DNA of 37,524 nucleotides, taken from an uncultured Thiotrichales bacterium. GTDB taxonomy: Bacteria; Pseudomonadota; Gammaproteobacteria; CAZUMV01. Positions 9,074 through 17,342 of the stretch are shown piece by piece (the first letter of the stretch is position 1; the number at the start of each line of letters is the position of its first letter). Made by a program: the position numbers and the translations under genes. The stretch is from assembly GCA_938041655.1 (NCBI GenBank), contig CALISW010000155.1, positions 1-37,524 of the forward strand, read 5' to 3'. The notes below the pieces were generated by a model, which made no database searches, had not been told where the DNA came from, and saw only the letters and a program-made list of their open reading frames with translations.

Positions 9074-9685
9074 TTAGCCTGCAGGCTTGGTTGCTTTAAT
9101 CGTTTTCACCACATCCAGAAAGATATGATTTACTTCGGTGATTTCAAAACCGGCCGCTGTGACATTCTCAACCGTCGGACGATTCATGTCCGGACCTATC
9201 TTGCTCGTTATTAATGTCATCATATCCATCATTAATTTAAACGGATAATAACGACTACCGGTATGTTCAAACATCATCAGCTCACCACCTGGTTTGAGCA
9301 CACGCTTTAACGATTTCAAACCATTGATCGGGTCTGGCACAGAACAAAAGGTACAAGAAGTGAAAATTTGATCAAAACTATTATCTTCAAAAGACATATT
9401 GTGCACGTCCATCACCGAGGCATTTATGTCGCCGCTGTAATCAGCAATACGAGGCTCTGCTTGTTCCAGCATTTTCGGACTGATATCTATCGCTTGAATC
9501 GATTGGCCTGCTGGAAAAAAAGGAATATCAAGGCCGGTACCTAATGCCAGAAACAAAATATTACCCTGCATGGCAGAAAACAACTCCCGCTTGAATGGCT
9601 CCCAACGTTCTTCCGCCCCCTTCCCCGCCATCAAGTCAAATGTTGGCGCTGCCTTGTCCCATTTTTTTTGTGTGATTAAATCCAT
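9074..9685 (-). CDS. class I SAM-dependent methyltransferase
   Basis: A 203-aa Rossmann-fold methyltransferase of the Methyltransf_11 / UbiE-like type. Motif I reads LFLALGTGLDIPFF near residue 45, followed by the acidic strand end IQAIDISPKMLEQAE, then MDVHNMSFEDNSFDQIF (motif II region) and LKSLKRVLKPGGELMMFEH (motif III). The substrate cannot be told; relatives act on small molecules, quinones or phospholipids. Its ATG overlaps the stop of the upstream membrane protein as TAATG, so the two are translationally coupled and the product may act at the membrane. Confidence 0.8.
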   Translation of the reverse strand: MDLITQKKWDKAAPTFDLMAGKGAEERWEPFKRELFSAMQGNILFLALGTGLDIPFFPAGQSIQAIDISPKMLEQAEPRIADYSGDINASVMDVHNMSFEDNSFDQIFTSCTFCSVPDPINGLKSLKRVLKPGGELMMFEHTGSRYYPFKLMMDMMTLITSKIGPDMNRPTVENVTAAGFEITEVNHIFLDVVKTIKATKPAG

Positions 9686-10068
9686 TAGTTTTCCACCAAA
9701 GTCTGTACACCTCGAATTCTGCTGTTAAGCAGCCACACCAATACCACACTGATCAAACCAACCGTACCACCCACACCAATAGCTTGAGATAAAGTGATTG
9801 GCTGCATTGCTGCCCACATACCTACTACCATACCGCTTAGCATGCCACTGAGTTTCATAGGCAACATGACTTCCATCGCCCCGAATAAAATACCGGCTGG
9901 CAATGCGAGCAACATAGCAAGCAACATTCCGACAAACATCATCAACCACATCGCAACCATCATGTTCCAGTTGGTGCTCACTAGCCAAAAACTCACCAAA
10001 GCGACCAGCAGTGCAATCGCAACATTAACCAGCACATCACCTATCACAAAATAAATTCTCTTATCCAT
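9685..10068 (-). CDS. methionine-rich four-helix membrane protein, unknown
   Basis: A 127-aa integral membrane protein with about four hydrophobic segments. It is unusually rich in Met (15 of 127 residues), concentrated in NMMVAMWLMMFVGMLLAM and VMLPMKLSGMLSGMVVGMWA. The purine-rich stretch AGAGAGAAAGAT precedes the ATG. It sits 23 bases downstream of the nuclease gene and is coupled by TAATG to the methyltransferase. I do not recognise the family. The Met pattern could mean metal (copper or silver) contact within the membrane or simply helix packing; neither can be decided here. Confidence 0.7.
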   Translation of the reverse strand: MDKRIYFVIGDVLVNVAIALLVALVSFWLVSTNWNMMVAMWLMMFVGMLLAMLLALPAGILFGAMEVMLPMKLSGMLSGMVVGMWAAMQPITLSQAIGVGGTVGLISVVLVWLLNSRIRGVQTLVEN

Positions 10069-10091
10069 TATCTTTCTCTCTTGTTGCCCGT

Positions 10092-10775
10092 TTATCCTCG
10101 GGGTGCACGCCAGCCAGCGTCTATGGCTTCCTGTTCAGTACAAAACCACTTTTCGCCACGCTTTTCATTGATACGAGTAAGCGCATAATTTTTGCTGGAA
10201 CCAGGCGTATGATAAATACGGTCGCCTTTGCGGTTGATGTTGCCCTTGATCAGACAACCATCTGTCCGTCTGACTGGCTCAGTAGCTACTACCGCCCTGC
10301 CCGCCGCCCTGAATGAATCCGGGCGCACAAAGTCACCCTGCCATAATCCTTTTTTATTCAACTTTGCCATGCGTTGTGTAGTGACGAATTGCGTATCGTA
10401 TTTCTCATAAGCAACCGCCCAACCCTGAGCCACGAGATACTGATTCAGATTCACACCACTGCGATAACAAATTGCGAGGGTGCGCTGATAGGAATCAATA
10501 CCAGTAACTTCACAATGCACAGATTTGCCCAATATCATTTCGCGTAGAACACCCGCTGCATATTTTCCACAAGGGTATGGCTGCCGGGTGCGATCAAGAC
10601 AATCCTGCCCCAGCTCTGGCGCATCAATACCCTGAAGGCGAATCGAGGTATTCGAAAGTGTAATGGAATCGGCATCCTGTACTTTACTGACCACTCCAGT
10701 GATCGTTTTTGCTTGTGACATCGCACCACTTGCAATGACACACATAATCACCAATAACACTGCCCTGAACTTCAT
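10092..10775 (-). CDS. exported thermonuclease-like (SNase-domain) protein
   Basis: A 227-aa protein with a Sec signal peptide (cleavage probably after about residue 22, SQA/KTITG). Residues about 24-145 are a staphylococcal-nuclease-like domain: VVSKVQDADSITL, IRLQGIDAPELGQ with the catalytic Arg and Glu region, and DSYQRTLAICY with the second Arg. Residues about 170-227 form a separate conserved cap, CLIKGNINRKGDRIYHTPGS...EKWFCTEQEAIDAGWRAP, found attached to SNase domains in proteobacteria. The protein is probably periplasmic or secreted and degrades nucleic acid; specificity is not visible. It is first gene of a leftward group with the Met-rich protein and the methyltransferase, divergent from putP. 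Confidence 0.85.
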   Translation of the reverse strand: MKFRAVLLVIMCVIASGAMSQAKTITGVVSKVQDADSITLSNTSIRLQGIDAPELGQDCLDRTRQPYPCGKYAAGVLREMILGKSVHCEVTGIDSYQRTLAICYRSGVNLNQYLVAQGWAVAYEKYDTQFVTTQRMAKLNKKGLWQGDFVRPDSFRAAGRAVVATEPVRRTDGCLIKGNINRKGDRIYHTPGSSKNYALTRINEKRGEKWFCTEQEAIDAGWRAPRG

Positions 10776-10918
10776 CCTGCTGATACCACTCCTTCCTTGA
10801 TAAATTCAGTGTAGTCAATGCATCTGGAATGTTCCAGTAATCAATAACATCCAGACATAGACACTCGGGGTTACTTACATTACTGTTTAACAATAGTTAC
10901 AACAATCGGAACTAATCA

Positions 10919-12409
10919 ATGCAAGCCGGCGCTTATCTTTCACTCTCTTTGTATTTACTTGCGATGCTCGGCATTGGCTACTATTCCTATAAAAAAACGA
11001 GTAATGACGTTTCCGGATTTATGCTGGGAGGCCGACAGCTCAGCCCTGCCGTAACAGCCTTATCAGCTGGTGCTTCCGACATGAGTGGCTGGATGTTAAT
11101 GGGCTTGCCGGGTGCTTTGTATCTAAGTGGCTTGAGCAGTGCCTGGATCGGGATTGGTCTGGTGATTGGCGCCTATTTCAATTACTTGCTAGTGGCGCCA
11201 CGTTTACGGGTCTATACCGAAATTGCGTCAGACTCTGTGACCATCCCGGAGTACTTCGAACGACGCTTTGAAGATCACCAACACTGGCTACGCATCATCT
11301 GCTCAGTCGTCATAATCATATTCTTCGCTATCTATACAACGTCCGGTGTTGTCGCTGGCGGCAAACTGTTTGAAACGTCATTTGGATTAAGCTACCAGAC
11401 CGGGCTGATAATAACCGCCGGCGTAGTCGTTGCTTATAGTACCTTCGGTGGCTTTCTGGCTGTCAGCACAACCGATTTTGTACAAGGCTGCATCATGTTT
11501 ATTGCCTTGATACTAGTACCGCTGGTGACACTCACAGAAGTCGGCGGACTCTCGGCAACCACCAGTACCTTGAGAAGTATAGACCCTGCACTTTTGAGCC
11601 TCGGCGGTGCCAGCACGCTCGGCGTGATTTCTGCTATGGCGTGGGGACTGGGATATTTTGGGCAACCACATATCGTTGTCAGATTCATGGCAATTCGATC
11701 GGTCAGTGAAGTGAAAACTGCACGTCGCATCGGCATGAGCTGGATGATTATTACCTTGATTGGCGCGTGTGCGGTTGGTTTATGCGGCCAAGCCTACATC
11801 ACTGCTAATGACTTGTCATTGCAAGATCCTGAAACAATTTTCATTGTACTTTCGACTACTTTATTTCATCCACTGATTGCCGGCTTTTTATTGGCGGCCA
11901 TTCTGGCAGCGATCATGAGCACCATCTCTTCCCAACTGCTGGTTACTTCAAGTTCACTTACCGAAGACATCTATCACACTCTATTGAATAAACAGGCCAG
12001 CGAAAAACAGCTGGTCTTGATTGGACGTTTATCGATTGTGGCTGTAGCGGTGCTGGCGATATTGCTGGCACAAAATCGTGACAACAGTATTCTTTCACTC
12101 GTCAGTAACGCCTGGGCAGGCTTCGGAGCAGCATTTGGCCCGGTCGTATTATTCAGCTTGTTCTGGAAAGAAATGACACGTGCCGGCGCTCTGGCCGGCA
12201 TACTCACCGGGGCTGTCACCGTTTTGGTCTGGGTCTATGGTCCATTTCAAATTAACGGTAATTCTCTGAGTCATTACCTTTACGAAATAGTTCCAGGGGT
12301 CATCTTTGCTGCAATAGCAATCTATCTGGTCAGTAAATTTACCAATCCAGCCTCGGAGAAGATGCGCTCACAGTTTGATCAAATGCTGGAAAAAGTACGG
12401 CACGCTTAA
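10919..12409 (+). CDS. putP: sodium/proline symporter PutP
   Basis: A 496-aa inner-membrane transporter of the solute:sodium symporter family, matching PutP in length (E. coli 502 aa) and in the signature FMLGGRQLSPAVTALSAGASDMSGWMLMGLPGALY near the N-terminus, where the sodium and proline sites lie. Later PutP-like stretches include YFGQPHIVVRFMAIRS and LAAIMSTISSQLLVTSSSLTEDIY. It should import L-proline with Na+. No putA lies in the window, so it is a stand-alone gene here. The 143-base region shared with the divergent nuclease gene must hold its promoter; I see no clear boxes. Confidence 0.92.
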   Translation: MQAGAYLSLSLYLLAMLGIGYYSYKKTSNDVSGFMLGGRQLSPAVTALSAGASDMSGWMLMGLPGALYLSGLSSAWIGIGLVIGAYFNYLLVAPRLRVYTEIASDSVTIPEYFERRFEDHQHWLRIICSVVIIIFFAIYTTSGVVAGGKLFETSFGLSYQTGLIITAGVVVAYSTFGGFLAVSTTDFVQGCIMFIALILVPLVTLTEVGGLSATTSTLRSIDPALLSLGGASTLGVISAMAWGLGYFGQPHIVVRFMAIRSVSEVKTARRIGMSWMIITLIGACAVGLCGQAYITANDLSLQDPETIFIVLSTTLFHPLIAGFLLAAILAAIMSTISSQLLVTSSSLTEDIYHTLLNKQASEKQLVLIGRLSIVAVAVLAILLAQNRDNSILSLVSNAWAGFGAAFGPVVLFSLFWKEMTRAGALAGILTGAVTVLVWVYGPFQINGNSLSHYLYEIVPGVIFAAIAIYLVSKFTNPASEKMRSQFDQMLEKVRHA

Positions 12410-12456
12410 TAATTTGTAAAAGAGCCTGTAAATGATGTCTTCAGCTCAAGCAACAG

Positions 12457-12482
12457 ATAATGTATCATTGATATAACATTAT
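12457..12482. promoter_or_regulatory. nested inverted repeat, candidate operator upstream of the VOC cluster
   Basis: ATAATGT (12457-12463) and ACATTAT (12476-12482) are perfect inverted repeats around an almost concentric second dyad TATCA-T-TGATA (12463-12473). The element ends 25 bases before the start at 12508. Its size suits a dimeric repressor operator. No regulator gene lies next to it, so any partner is unknown. Confidence 0.4.
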
Positions 12483-12507
12483 ATCTTTTGCCTGGAGCGA
12501 AATCGCT

Positions 12508-12996
12508 ATGAGTGAAAAAAAAGTACCTACTGACTTTCGTCGTGTCACCATGATGGTCAATGAGATGGAAATGCCGTTAAAGTTGTATAAGGACATTCTG
12601 GGCATGGACGTCTATTACGATCAGGAAATCATCGTCAGCGGCAAAGGCCTGCCTGCTGGAGAGCCCGATTCAAAAACACGTCTGGTATTACTACAATGTA
12701 ATGATCCCTACATTGGTATGTTAGGCATACTGCAATATATAGACCCACCCTTACCCGCACCGCTACCTCGCCCGGAACCCAATCGAGTCCGCGCCGGCGA
12801 GATTGTGTTTGTGATGCACAACGATGATGTAGAAGGTGTGTATAAACAACTGCTTGAAGTAGAAGGCATCGAGATGGTCAGCGAGCCACACGTGAGTGAA
12901 TACCCTAAAGATGGTGGCGGTGTATTCAGGGTACTCGGCATCAGCTTTTTTGACCCCAACGGTTATTTCATAGAACTCAATCAATCGCTCAACTAG
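12508..12996 (+). CDS. VOC-superfamily (glyoxalase-fold) protein
   Basis: A 162-aa protein of the vicinal oxygen chelate fold: one beta-alpha-beta-beta-beta unit begins RRVTMMVNEMEMPLKLYKDILGMDVYYD and a second ends FRVLGISFFDPNGYFIELNQ. The first metal-ligand position, usually His, is not His here, while the late Glu is kept (FIELNQ). It may be a dioxygenase, isomerase, fosfomycin-type or simple binding protein. GGAG lies upstream of the ATG. It starts a run of five rightward genes with short gaps (reductase, second VOC, MFS, hydrolase), which suggests a role in converting an imported small molecule. No specific reaction can be claimed. Confidence 0.75.
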   Translation: MSEKKVPTDFRRVTMMVNEMEMPLKLYKDILGMDVYYDQEIIVSGKGLPAGEPDSKTRLVLLQCNDPYIGMLGILQYIDPPLPAPLPRPEPNRVRAGEIVFVMHNDDVEGVYKQLLEVEGIEMVSEPHVSEYPKDGGGVFRVLGISFFDPNGYFIELNQSLN

Positions 12997-13012
12997 GACG
13001 TGATTGACTAGC

Positions 13013-14032
13013 ATGCAGGAAGATAAAAATTGTCAATGGCGCATAGCCGCTCGCCCCGAGGGTAACGTAAAGCCTGGCGATTTTTCGTACACCGAAGAAC
13101 CCATTCCGACACCTGGCGATGGAGAGTTTCTGGCAAAAACACTCTATCTCGGTCTGGCGCCGGTAATGCGTATGTATATGGCAGGCACTGCAAACACTGG
13201 CGATAAACAACTCGATATAGGTGACATTATTCATGGCCGTGGCACGGCGTTGATAATTGAATCCAACCACCCTGACTTTGCTGTTGGCGATGTGGTTCAG
13301 GGGCAAATGGGCTGGCAAACTTATAAAGTCAGTTCCGCCACAGCACAAGAAAAATTCTTCAAATGCCCCGACTATAAATTGCCTTGGAGTCTTTGTGCCG
13401 GCGTGTTGGGCATGACTGGCTTAAGCGCCTGGGCTGGCATGATCGACATTGGTAAACCACAAGCTGGTGAGTTGGTCGTCGTGTCTGGCGCGGCTGGTGG
13501 TGTTGGCTCACTGGTGGTGCAAATGGCCAAACTGCATGGCTGTGAAGTAATTGGCATTGCAGGTGGCACCGACAAATGTAACTTTATTAAAGAATTGGGT
13601 TGCGACCACGCAATAGATTACAAAGATGAGGATGTTGCCACACGGATAGCCGAGCTTTGCCCCAATGGCATGGATTTATATTTTGATAATGTTGGCGGAG
13701 AAATTTTGTCAGCCTGCCTGGAAAATCTGGCCATGCACGCTCGCATTGTGTTGTGTGGATCTATCTCGGAATACACCCGCGACGTTCCATTCGGCTTGGG
13801 AAACTACACTCGTTTACGAGCTACCAACTCAAGCATGACCGGATTTTTCGTCTACAACCATGTGCATCAGTGGTATCAGGCAATGGATCAAATCGCTGGC
13901 TGGATACAGGAGAAAAAAATTCAACCTGTACAAGACATGGTTGAAGGGTTTGAAAATATGCCAACAGCACTGGCACGTTTATACAACGGTAGTAACGTTG
14001 GCGTGCAATGTTGTCAGGTACGCGAATACTAA
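13013..14032 (+). CDS. NADP-dependent MDR oxidoreductase (zinc-independent)
   Basis: About 339 aa, medium-chain dehydrogenase/reductase of the leukotriene-B4 dehydrogenase / CurA type, which reduces double bonds of enones with NADPH. The N-terminus QWRIAARPEGNVKPGDF matches that group. The nucleotide-binding loop reads VVSGAAGGVGSLVVQMAKLHGCEVIGIAGG and the family motif DLYFDNVGGEILSACL follows. There are no structural or catalytic zinc cysteines. I place the start at ATG 13013. The track's TTG at 13004 is three codons earlier and has a better-spaced AGGA, so it remains possible. It lies directly after the first VOC gene and before the second. Confidence 0.87.
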   Translation: MQEDKNCQWRIAARPEGNVKPGDFSYTEEPIPTPGDGEFLAKTLYLGLAPVMRMYMAGTANTGDKQLDIGDIIHGRGTALIIESNHPDFAVGDVVQGQMGWQTYKVSSATAQEKFFKCPDYKLPWSLCAGVLGMTGLSAWAGMIDIGKPQAGELVVVSGAAGGVGSLVVQMAKLHGCEVIGIAGGTDKCNFIKELGCDHAIDYKDEDVATRIAELCPNGMDLYFDNVGGEILSACLENLAMHARIVLCGSISEYTRDVPFGLGNYTRLRATNSSMTGFFVYNHVHQWYQAMDQIAGWIQEKKIQPVQDMVEGFENMPTALARLYNGSNVGVQCCQVREY

Positions 14033-14051
14033 CTAAAAAAACAGGTGATTA

Positions 14052-14498
14052 ATGAGCACACCCCGCTTTCAACGTGGTAATTTTCTGGTTTCGGATCTGG
14101 ATCGCGCCTTGTCATTTTACGTCGACATTCTTGGTTTTGAACTGACGTTTAGCAAAGACTCCGAACCAGATTCTTACAGCTATGATGTCTTCGAAATCCC
14201 TAAAGATAGAAAATTACGCTTTGCTGTATTAAGCAGCCCTACCCAACCGAGGGTGATGGCTCTCACCGAGGTATCAGGTGAAAATGATGCTCCCGCTCTA
14301 CCGCGGCGTAGCGCCATTGTAGTAGAGATCCCTGAAATTGATGAGGTCGTGGAAAAATGTGCAGCGGCAGGATTAAAAGTGTATGCAGAAGACCATCTCA
14401 TAACACAAGACGGACGCGAAGGACGTGAAATTGGTATAGTTGATTATGATGGCAATCTGGTCGTGATTTACTACATCACAAGCCACCCCGAAAAATAA
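14052..14498 (+). CDS. second VOC-superfamily protein
   Basis: A 148-aa glyoxalase/bleomycin-resistance-fold protein: FLVSDLDRALSFYVDILGFELTFSKD opens the first unit and IGIVDYDGNLVVIYYI closes the second. As in the first VOC protein, the usual first His ligand is missing (RGNFLVSDL), and here the final Glu is also not evident (VVIYY), so a metal site may be absent or altered. AGGTG precedes the ATG by five bases. It sits between the MDR reductase and the MFS carrier in the same run and is not a recent copy of the first VOC gene, from which it is clearly diverged. Confidence 0.75.
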   Translation: MSTPRFQRGNFLVSDLDRALSFYVDILGFELTFSKDSEPDSYSYDVFEIPKDRKLRFAVLSSPTQPRVMALTEVSGENDAPALPRRSAIVVEIPEIDEVVEKCAAAGLKVYAEDHLITQDGREGREIGIVDYDGNLVVIYYITSHPEK

Positions 14499-14515
14499 TA
14501 ACTATAGAGTACGCT

Positions 14516-15850
14516 ATGAACGAATCATCAACGCGAGTTTATCCTTCCACATCACGTGCATGGGGCATGGTGATACTACTTACGATAGCGTATATATTTT
14601 CTTTTGTAGATCGCTACGTACTGGGTTTATTAATAGAGCCTATCAAAGCTGATCTTGAGCTTAGTGACTTTCAGATCGGCTTGTTGTTGGGGCCGGCATT
14701 TGCGATTTTTTACGCCACTATCGGCTTGCCTTTAGGCTGGCTGGCCGACAAAAAACGGCGCACCTGGATCGTCGCAGCCGGCATTGCCTTGTGGTCTGCA
14801 GCCACCGTAGCGTCAGGCATGGCAAAGAATTTCGGGCATATGTTTCTCGCCAGGATGAGTATTGGTGTTGGCGAGGCAACCCTCAGCCCATGCACCATGT
14901 CAATGATTTCCGACAGCTTTCCCAAGCATCGACGCGCCAGACCGATTGCGTTTTACACCATGGCCTTGTCACTGGGATCCGGTATTGCCGGCTTGATTTC
15001 TGCTGGCGTCCTGAAGTGGGCTAAAACGGTCGATGAAATTGTATTACCGGTTTTTGGCACAGTCGAGCCCTGGCAATTCACCTTTATTGTAGTTGGCCTG
15101 CCCGGTCTGTTGCTGGCTGTGATAATTTTCTTCATCAAAGAACCACCTCGACAACCTATCGAAAAAGATCCAAATACCAGTGACGGTGACAACCTGCTGG
15201 ATATGCTTAAGCACGTCACTTCCCATTGGAAGCTGTTTTTTCCCTTCTTATCGATGTTTTGCTACATGACGATCATCGCGTACAGCCAAGGCTGGGGAGC
15301 CTCAATGTTCAGTCGCACCTGGGGCTGGGAAACTTATCAATACGCCACCTGGAATGCTATTGCGCTGTTAATCGCAGGGCCTGTTGCAGTGAATTTTGCT
15401 GGCTGGTTATCTGACAAATGGACCGCAGAAGGTATTAAAGATGCTCCGGTAAGAATTGCGCAAATCGGTATTGTTATCATGATCGTTACCGGCGTCATTT
15501 TTCCTCTTGTACCCAACCCCTATCTTGCCATTGTCGTGATTGGCTTCAACACCCTGGGTATTGCCTCGGTCTCAGCTGTTGGCGTTACAGCTTTATTGAA
15601 TATCTCACCGGTACGAATGCGGGCACAAATCGTGGCGTTTTATTATATGTGTATCAGCCTCGCCGGTTTGTTTATCGGCCCACCTATGATTGCTATTCTC
15701 AATGACTTCGTCTTTGGCGAAATGGGAATACGTTATTCAATGGCTGTCTTACCGGTATTGTTTGGCTTACCGGTGGTGATTATGTATCGCCATATACGAA
15801 GCAGCTACATTGAGTCTTATGAATATTACGAGTCTATCGGGCAAGAATAA
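14516..15850 (+). CDS. MFS transporter, Spinster-like
   Basis: A 444-aa, 12-helix carrier of the major facilitator superfamily. The first helix and loop (FSFVDRYVLGLLIEPIKADLELSDFQIGLLLGPAFAIFY) are typical of Spinster-like and aromatic-acid/sugar-acid MFS subfamilies. Motif A between helices 2 and 3 reads GWLADKKRRTW. ARMSIGVGEATLSP is the helix 4 region. It is probably the uptake or efflux step for the compound handled by the surrounding genes. It ends six bases before the alpha/beta-hydrolase. The transported solute cannot be read from the sequence. Confidence 0.85.
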   Translation: MNESSTRVYPSTSRAWGMVILLTIAYIFSFVDRYVLGLLIEPIKADLELSDFQIGLLLGPAFAIFYATIGLPLGWLADKKRRTWIVAAGIALWSAATVASGMAKNFGHMFLARMSIGVGEATLSPCTMSMISDSFPKHRRARPIAFYTMALSLGSGIAGLISAGVLKWAKTVDEIVLPVFGTVEPWQFTFIVVGLPGLLLAVIIFFIKEPPRQPIEKDPNTSDGDNLLDMLKHVTSHWKLFFPFLSMFCYMTIIAYSQGWGASMFSRTWGWETYQYATWNAIALLIAGPVAVNFAGWLSDKWTAEGIKDAPVRIAQIGIVIMIVTGVIFPLVPNPYLAIVVIGFNTLGIASVSAVGVTALLNISPVRMRAQIVAFYYMCISLAGLFIGPPMIAILNDFVFGEMGIRYSMAVLPVLFGLPVVIMYRHIRSSYIESYEYYESIGQE

Positions 15851-15856
15851 TTTGCC

Positions 15857-16639
15857 ATGAAAAAAACTTACGTTGATACAGACTTTGGACAAATTCACTG
15901 CCGCATCACAGCGGCTGAAAATGATATAGCTAAGACCATTGTATTTTTACACCCGATGCCATTTAGTGGCCTATTCTATGACACCATTACTCCACACTTA
16001 AATAAAAACCATACAGTCATCAGCCCCGATTACCCGGGCTATGGTGCTTCCGACCGAATTTCAGATATTACTATTGAGAACTGGGCGGACTCTATTGCTG
16101 AGACGATTAAGGTTTTAGAGCTTAAAGACCCAGTTGAGATAATCGGTTTTCATACCGGCTGTTTGGTAGGAACAGAGCTTTCCTTGCGCCATCCAAAGTT
16201 AGTACATCGCTTGGTTCTGATAGACGCACCCTATTTCAATGCATCAGACAGAAAAGACATGCTGAAAAACAATTCGTCACCCCCAGCTTTCACTGACGAC
16301 GTTAACAGTGTTGCCGGAATCTGGAAAATGAATGTCGGCAGCAAGCTAGGCAAAGTGCCGGTCAATCGCGCCATGGAAAACCTGGCCGAACATTTACGTA
16401 ATGGTGAAAACGCAAACCTGGGGTTTAAAGCAGCGTTTATTTATGACGCTGACAGAATGAAAGAGATAAATCACCCAACATTAGTGATTGCTTCAGAAAG
16501 TAACATGTACAAAACCAGCCTTGCAGCAGCTGCGTTAATACCCAACTCTACCTTGGTAGAGCGTAAAGATATCGAACCACCTGTCTTTGAAGTCTATGCG
16601 CAAGAAATTGCGGAAGAAATTCTGGCCTACCTGGCCTAA
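15857..16639 (+). CDS. alpha/beta-hydrolase-fold protein with degenerate catalytic triad
   Basis: A 260-aa alpha/beta-hydrolase-fold protein. The oxyanion-hole region FLHPMPFSGLFYD and strand-turn DYPGYGASDR are normal. The nucleophile elbow is GFHTG (residues 97-101), with His99 where Ser is usual. The expected acid (LVIASESNMYK) and the C-terminal His region (IEPPVFEVYAQEIAEEI) also lack standard residues. It may use another chemistry or be non-hydrolytic. It is the last gene of the five-gene rightward run and overlaps the 3' end of the convergent amidase by four bases. Confidence 0.77.
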   Translation: MKKTYVDTDFGQIHCRITAAENDIAKTIVFLHPMPFSGLFYDTITPHLNKNHTVISPDYPGYGASDRISDITIENWADSIAETIKVLELKDPVEIIGFHTGCLVGTELSLRHPKLVHRLVLIDAPYFNASDRKDMLKNNSSPPAFTDDVNSVAGIWKMNVGSKLGKVPVNRAMENLAEHLRNGENANLGFKAAFIYDADRMKEINHPTLVIASESNMYKTSLAAAALIPNSTLVERKDIEPPVFEVYAQEIAEEILAYLA

Positions 16640-17259
16640 AGCGTTTCTAAGTACTTCGCTGCCTCAGCCTCACTGACGACATCAGCGTATTTGGCATTCA
16701 TATCAAATAAATTCGCCTGGTGCGGGTCATCGTGACGATCACCACAGGCTTCTTTAACAATAATAGTTCTAAAACCATACGAGCAGGAATCGATACAACT
16801 GGCACGGATACAACCGCTGGTGGTCACACCGGTAATAAGCAACGTATCAATACCCGCCGCGGTGAGTGTTGATGATAATGAAGTGCCGAAAAAAGCACTG
16901 GGGTATTGTTTACTGATGACCAGCTCATTGTCGGCAGGCTCCAAGCCTGCTGGCCAGTCGCCCATCGGGTTACCCGCCAGCATATTATGTAAGGGCTTGG
17001 CTTTCTTAAAAAACACACCGCCATCCAGACCCTGGGCTTGATACACTACGTTGGTATAGATAACAGGTATTTTGGCAGCACGCGCCACTTCTACCAAACG
17101 TAGCGCCGATGCCAGCGAATCTTCAACCTCAGAATACAACTCACACTCCGGATCAAAATACGCCTGCACAAAATCAACCAGTAACAACGCCGGAGATTTC
17201 CCGAAACCAATTTTATTTCCGTAAGCCTTTTTATAATTAGCAACAAGATCGTCAGTCAT
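16636..17259 (-). CDS. isochorismatase-fold amidohydrolase, N-carbamoylsarcosine amidase-like
   Basis: A 207-aa cysteine hydrolase with a full triad: Asp29 (LLLVDFVQAYFD), Lys117 (ISKQYPSAFFGT) and Cys150 (VTTSGCIRAS). The cis-peptide motif VTTSGC and the stretch GDRHDDPHQANLFDMNAKYADVVS place it near N-carbamoylsarcosine amidase, with maleamate amidase (NicF-like) as a close alternative; both hydrolyse an amide of a small acid. I start at ATG 17259 because the track start (17265) is TTG two codons upstream. It is leftward, convergent with the VOC-MFS-hydrolase run. Confidence 0.85.
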   Translation of the reverse strand: MTDDLVANYKKAYGNKIGFGKSPALLLVDFVQAYFDPECELYSEVEDSLASALRLVEVARAAKIPVIYTNVVYQAQGLDGGVFFKKAKPLHNMLAGNPMGDWPAGLEPADNELVISKQYPSAFFGTSLSSTLTAAGIDTLLITGVTTSGCIRASCIDSCSYGFRTIIVKEACGDRHDDPHQANLFDMNAKYADVVSEAEAAKYLETL

Positions 17260-17279
17260 TTTCAATACTCAGCATTATT

Positions 17280-17293
17280 TGATACGCTTATCA
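17280..17293. promoter_or_regulatory. short palindrome upstream of the amidase gene
   Basis: TGATA and TATCA form a 5-base inverted repeat around a 4-base centre, 20 bases upstream of the amidase ATG. The rest of the 83-base gap before the phosphoribosyltransferase stop shows no clear terminator. It may be an operator, but short AT-rich palindromes also occur by chance. Confidence 0.25.
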
Positions 17294-17342
17294 TAACATC
17301 AGAGGTGACAGAGTCCTTTCTCAGGGTGAGAAGCACGCTCTC

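Noticed and set aside
9076-9087. AGCCTGCAGGCT palindrome at the end of the methyltransferase gene as a terminator
   Set aside because: It is coding sequence (the last codons), the hairpin would have only four pairs, and the following T run is interrupted.
13008-13348. Minus-strand ORFs of 61-119 codons over the MDR reductase start
   Set aside because: They lie entirely opposite well-supported genes and show no domain or start-site support.
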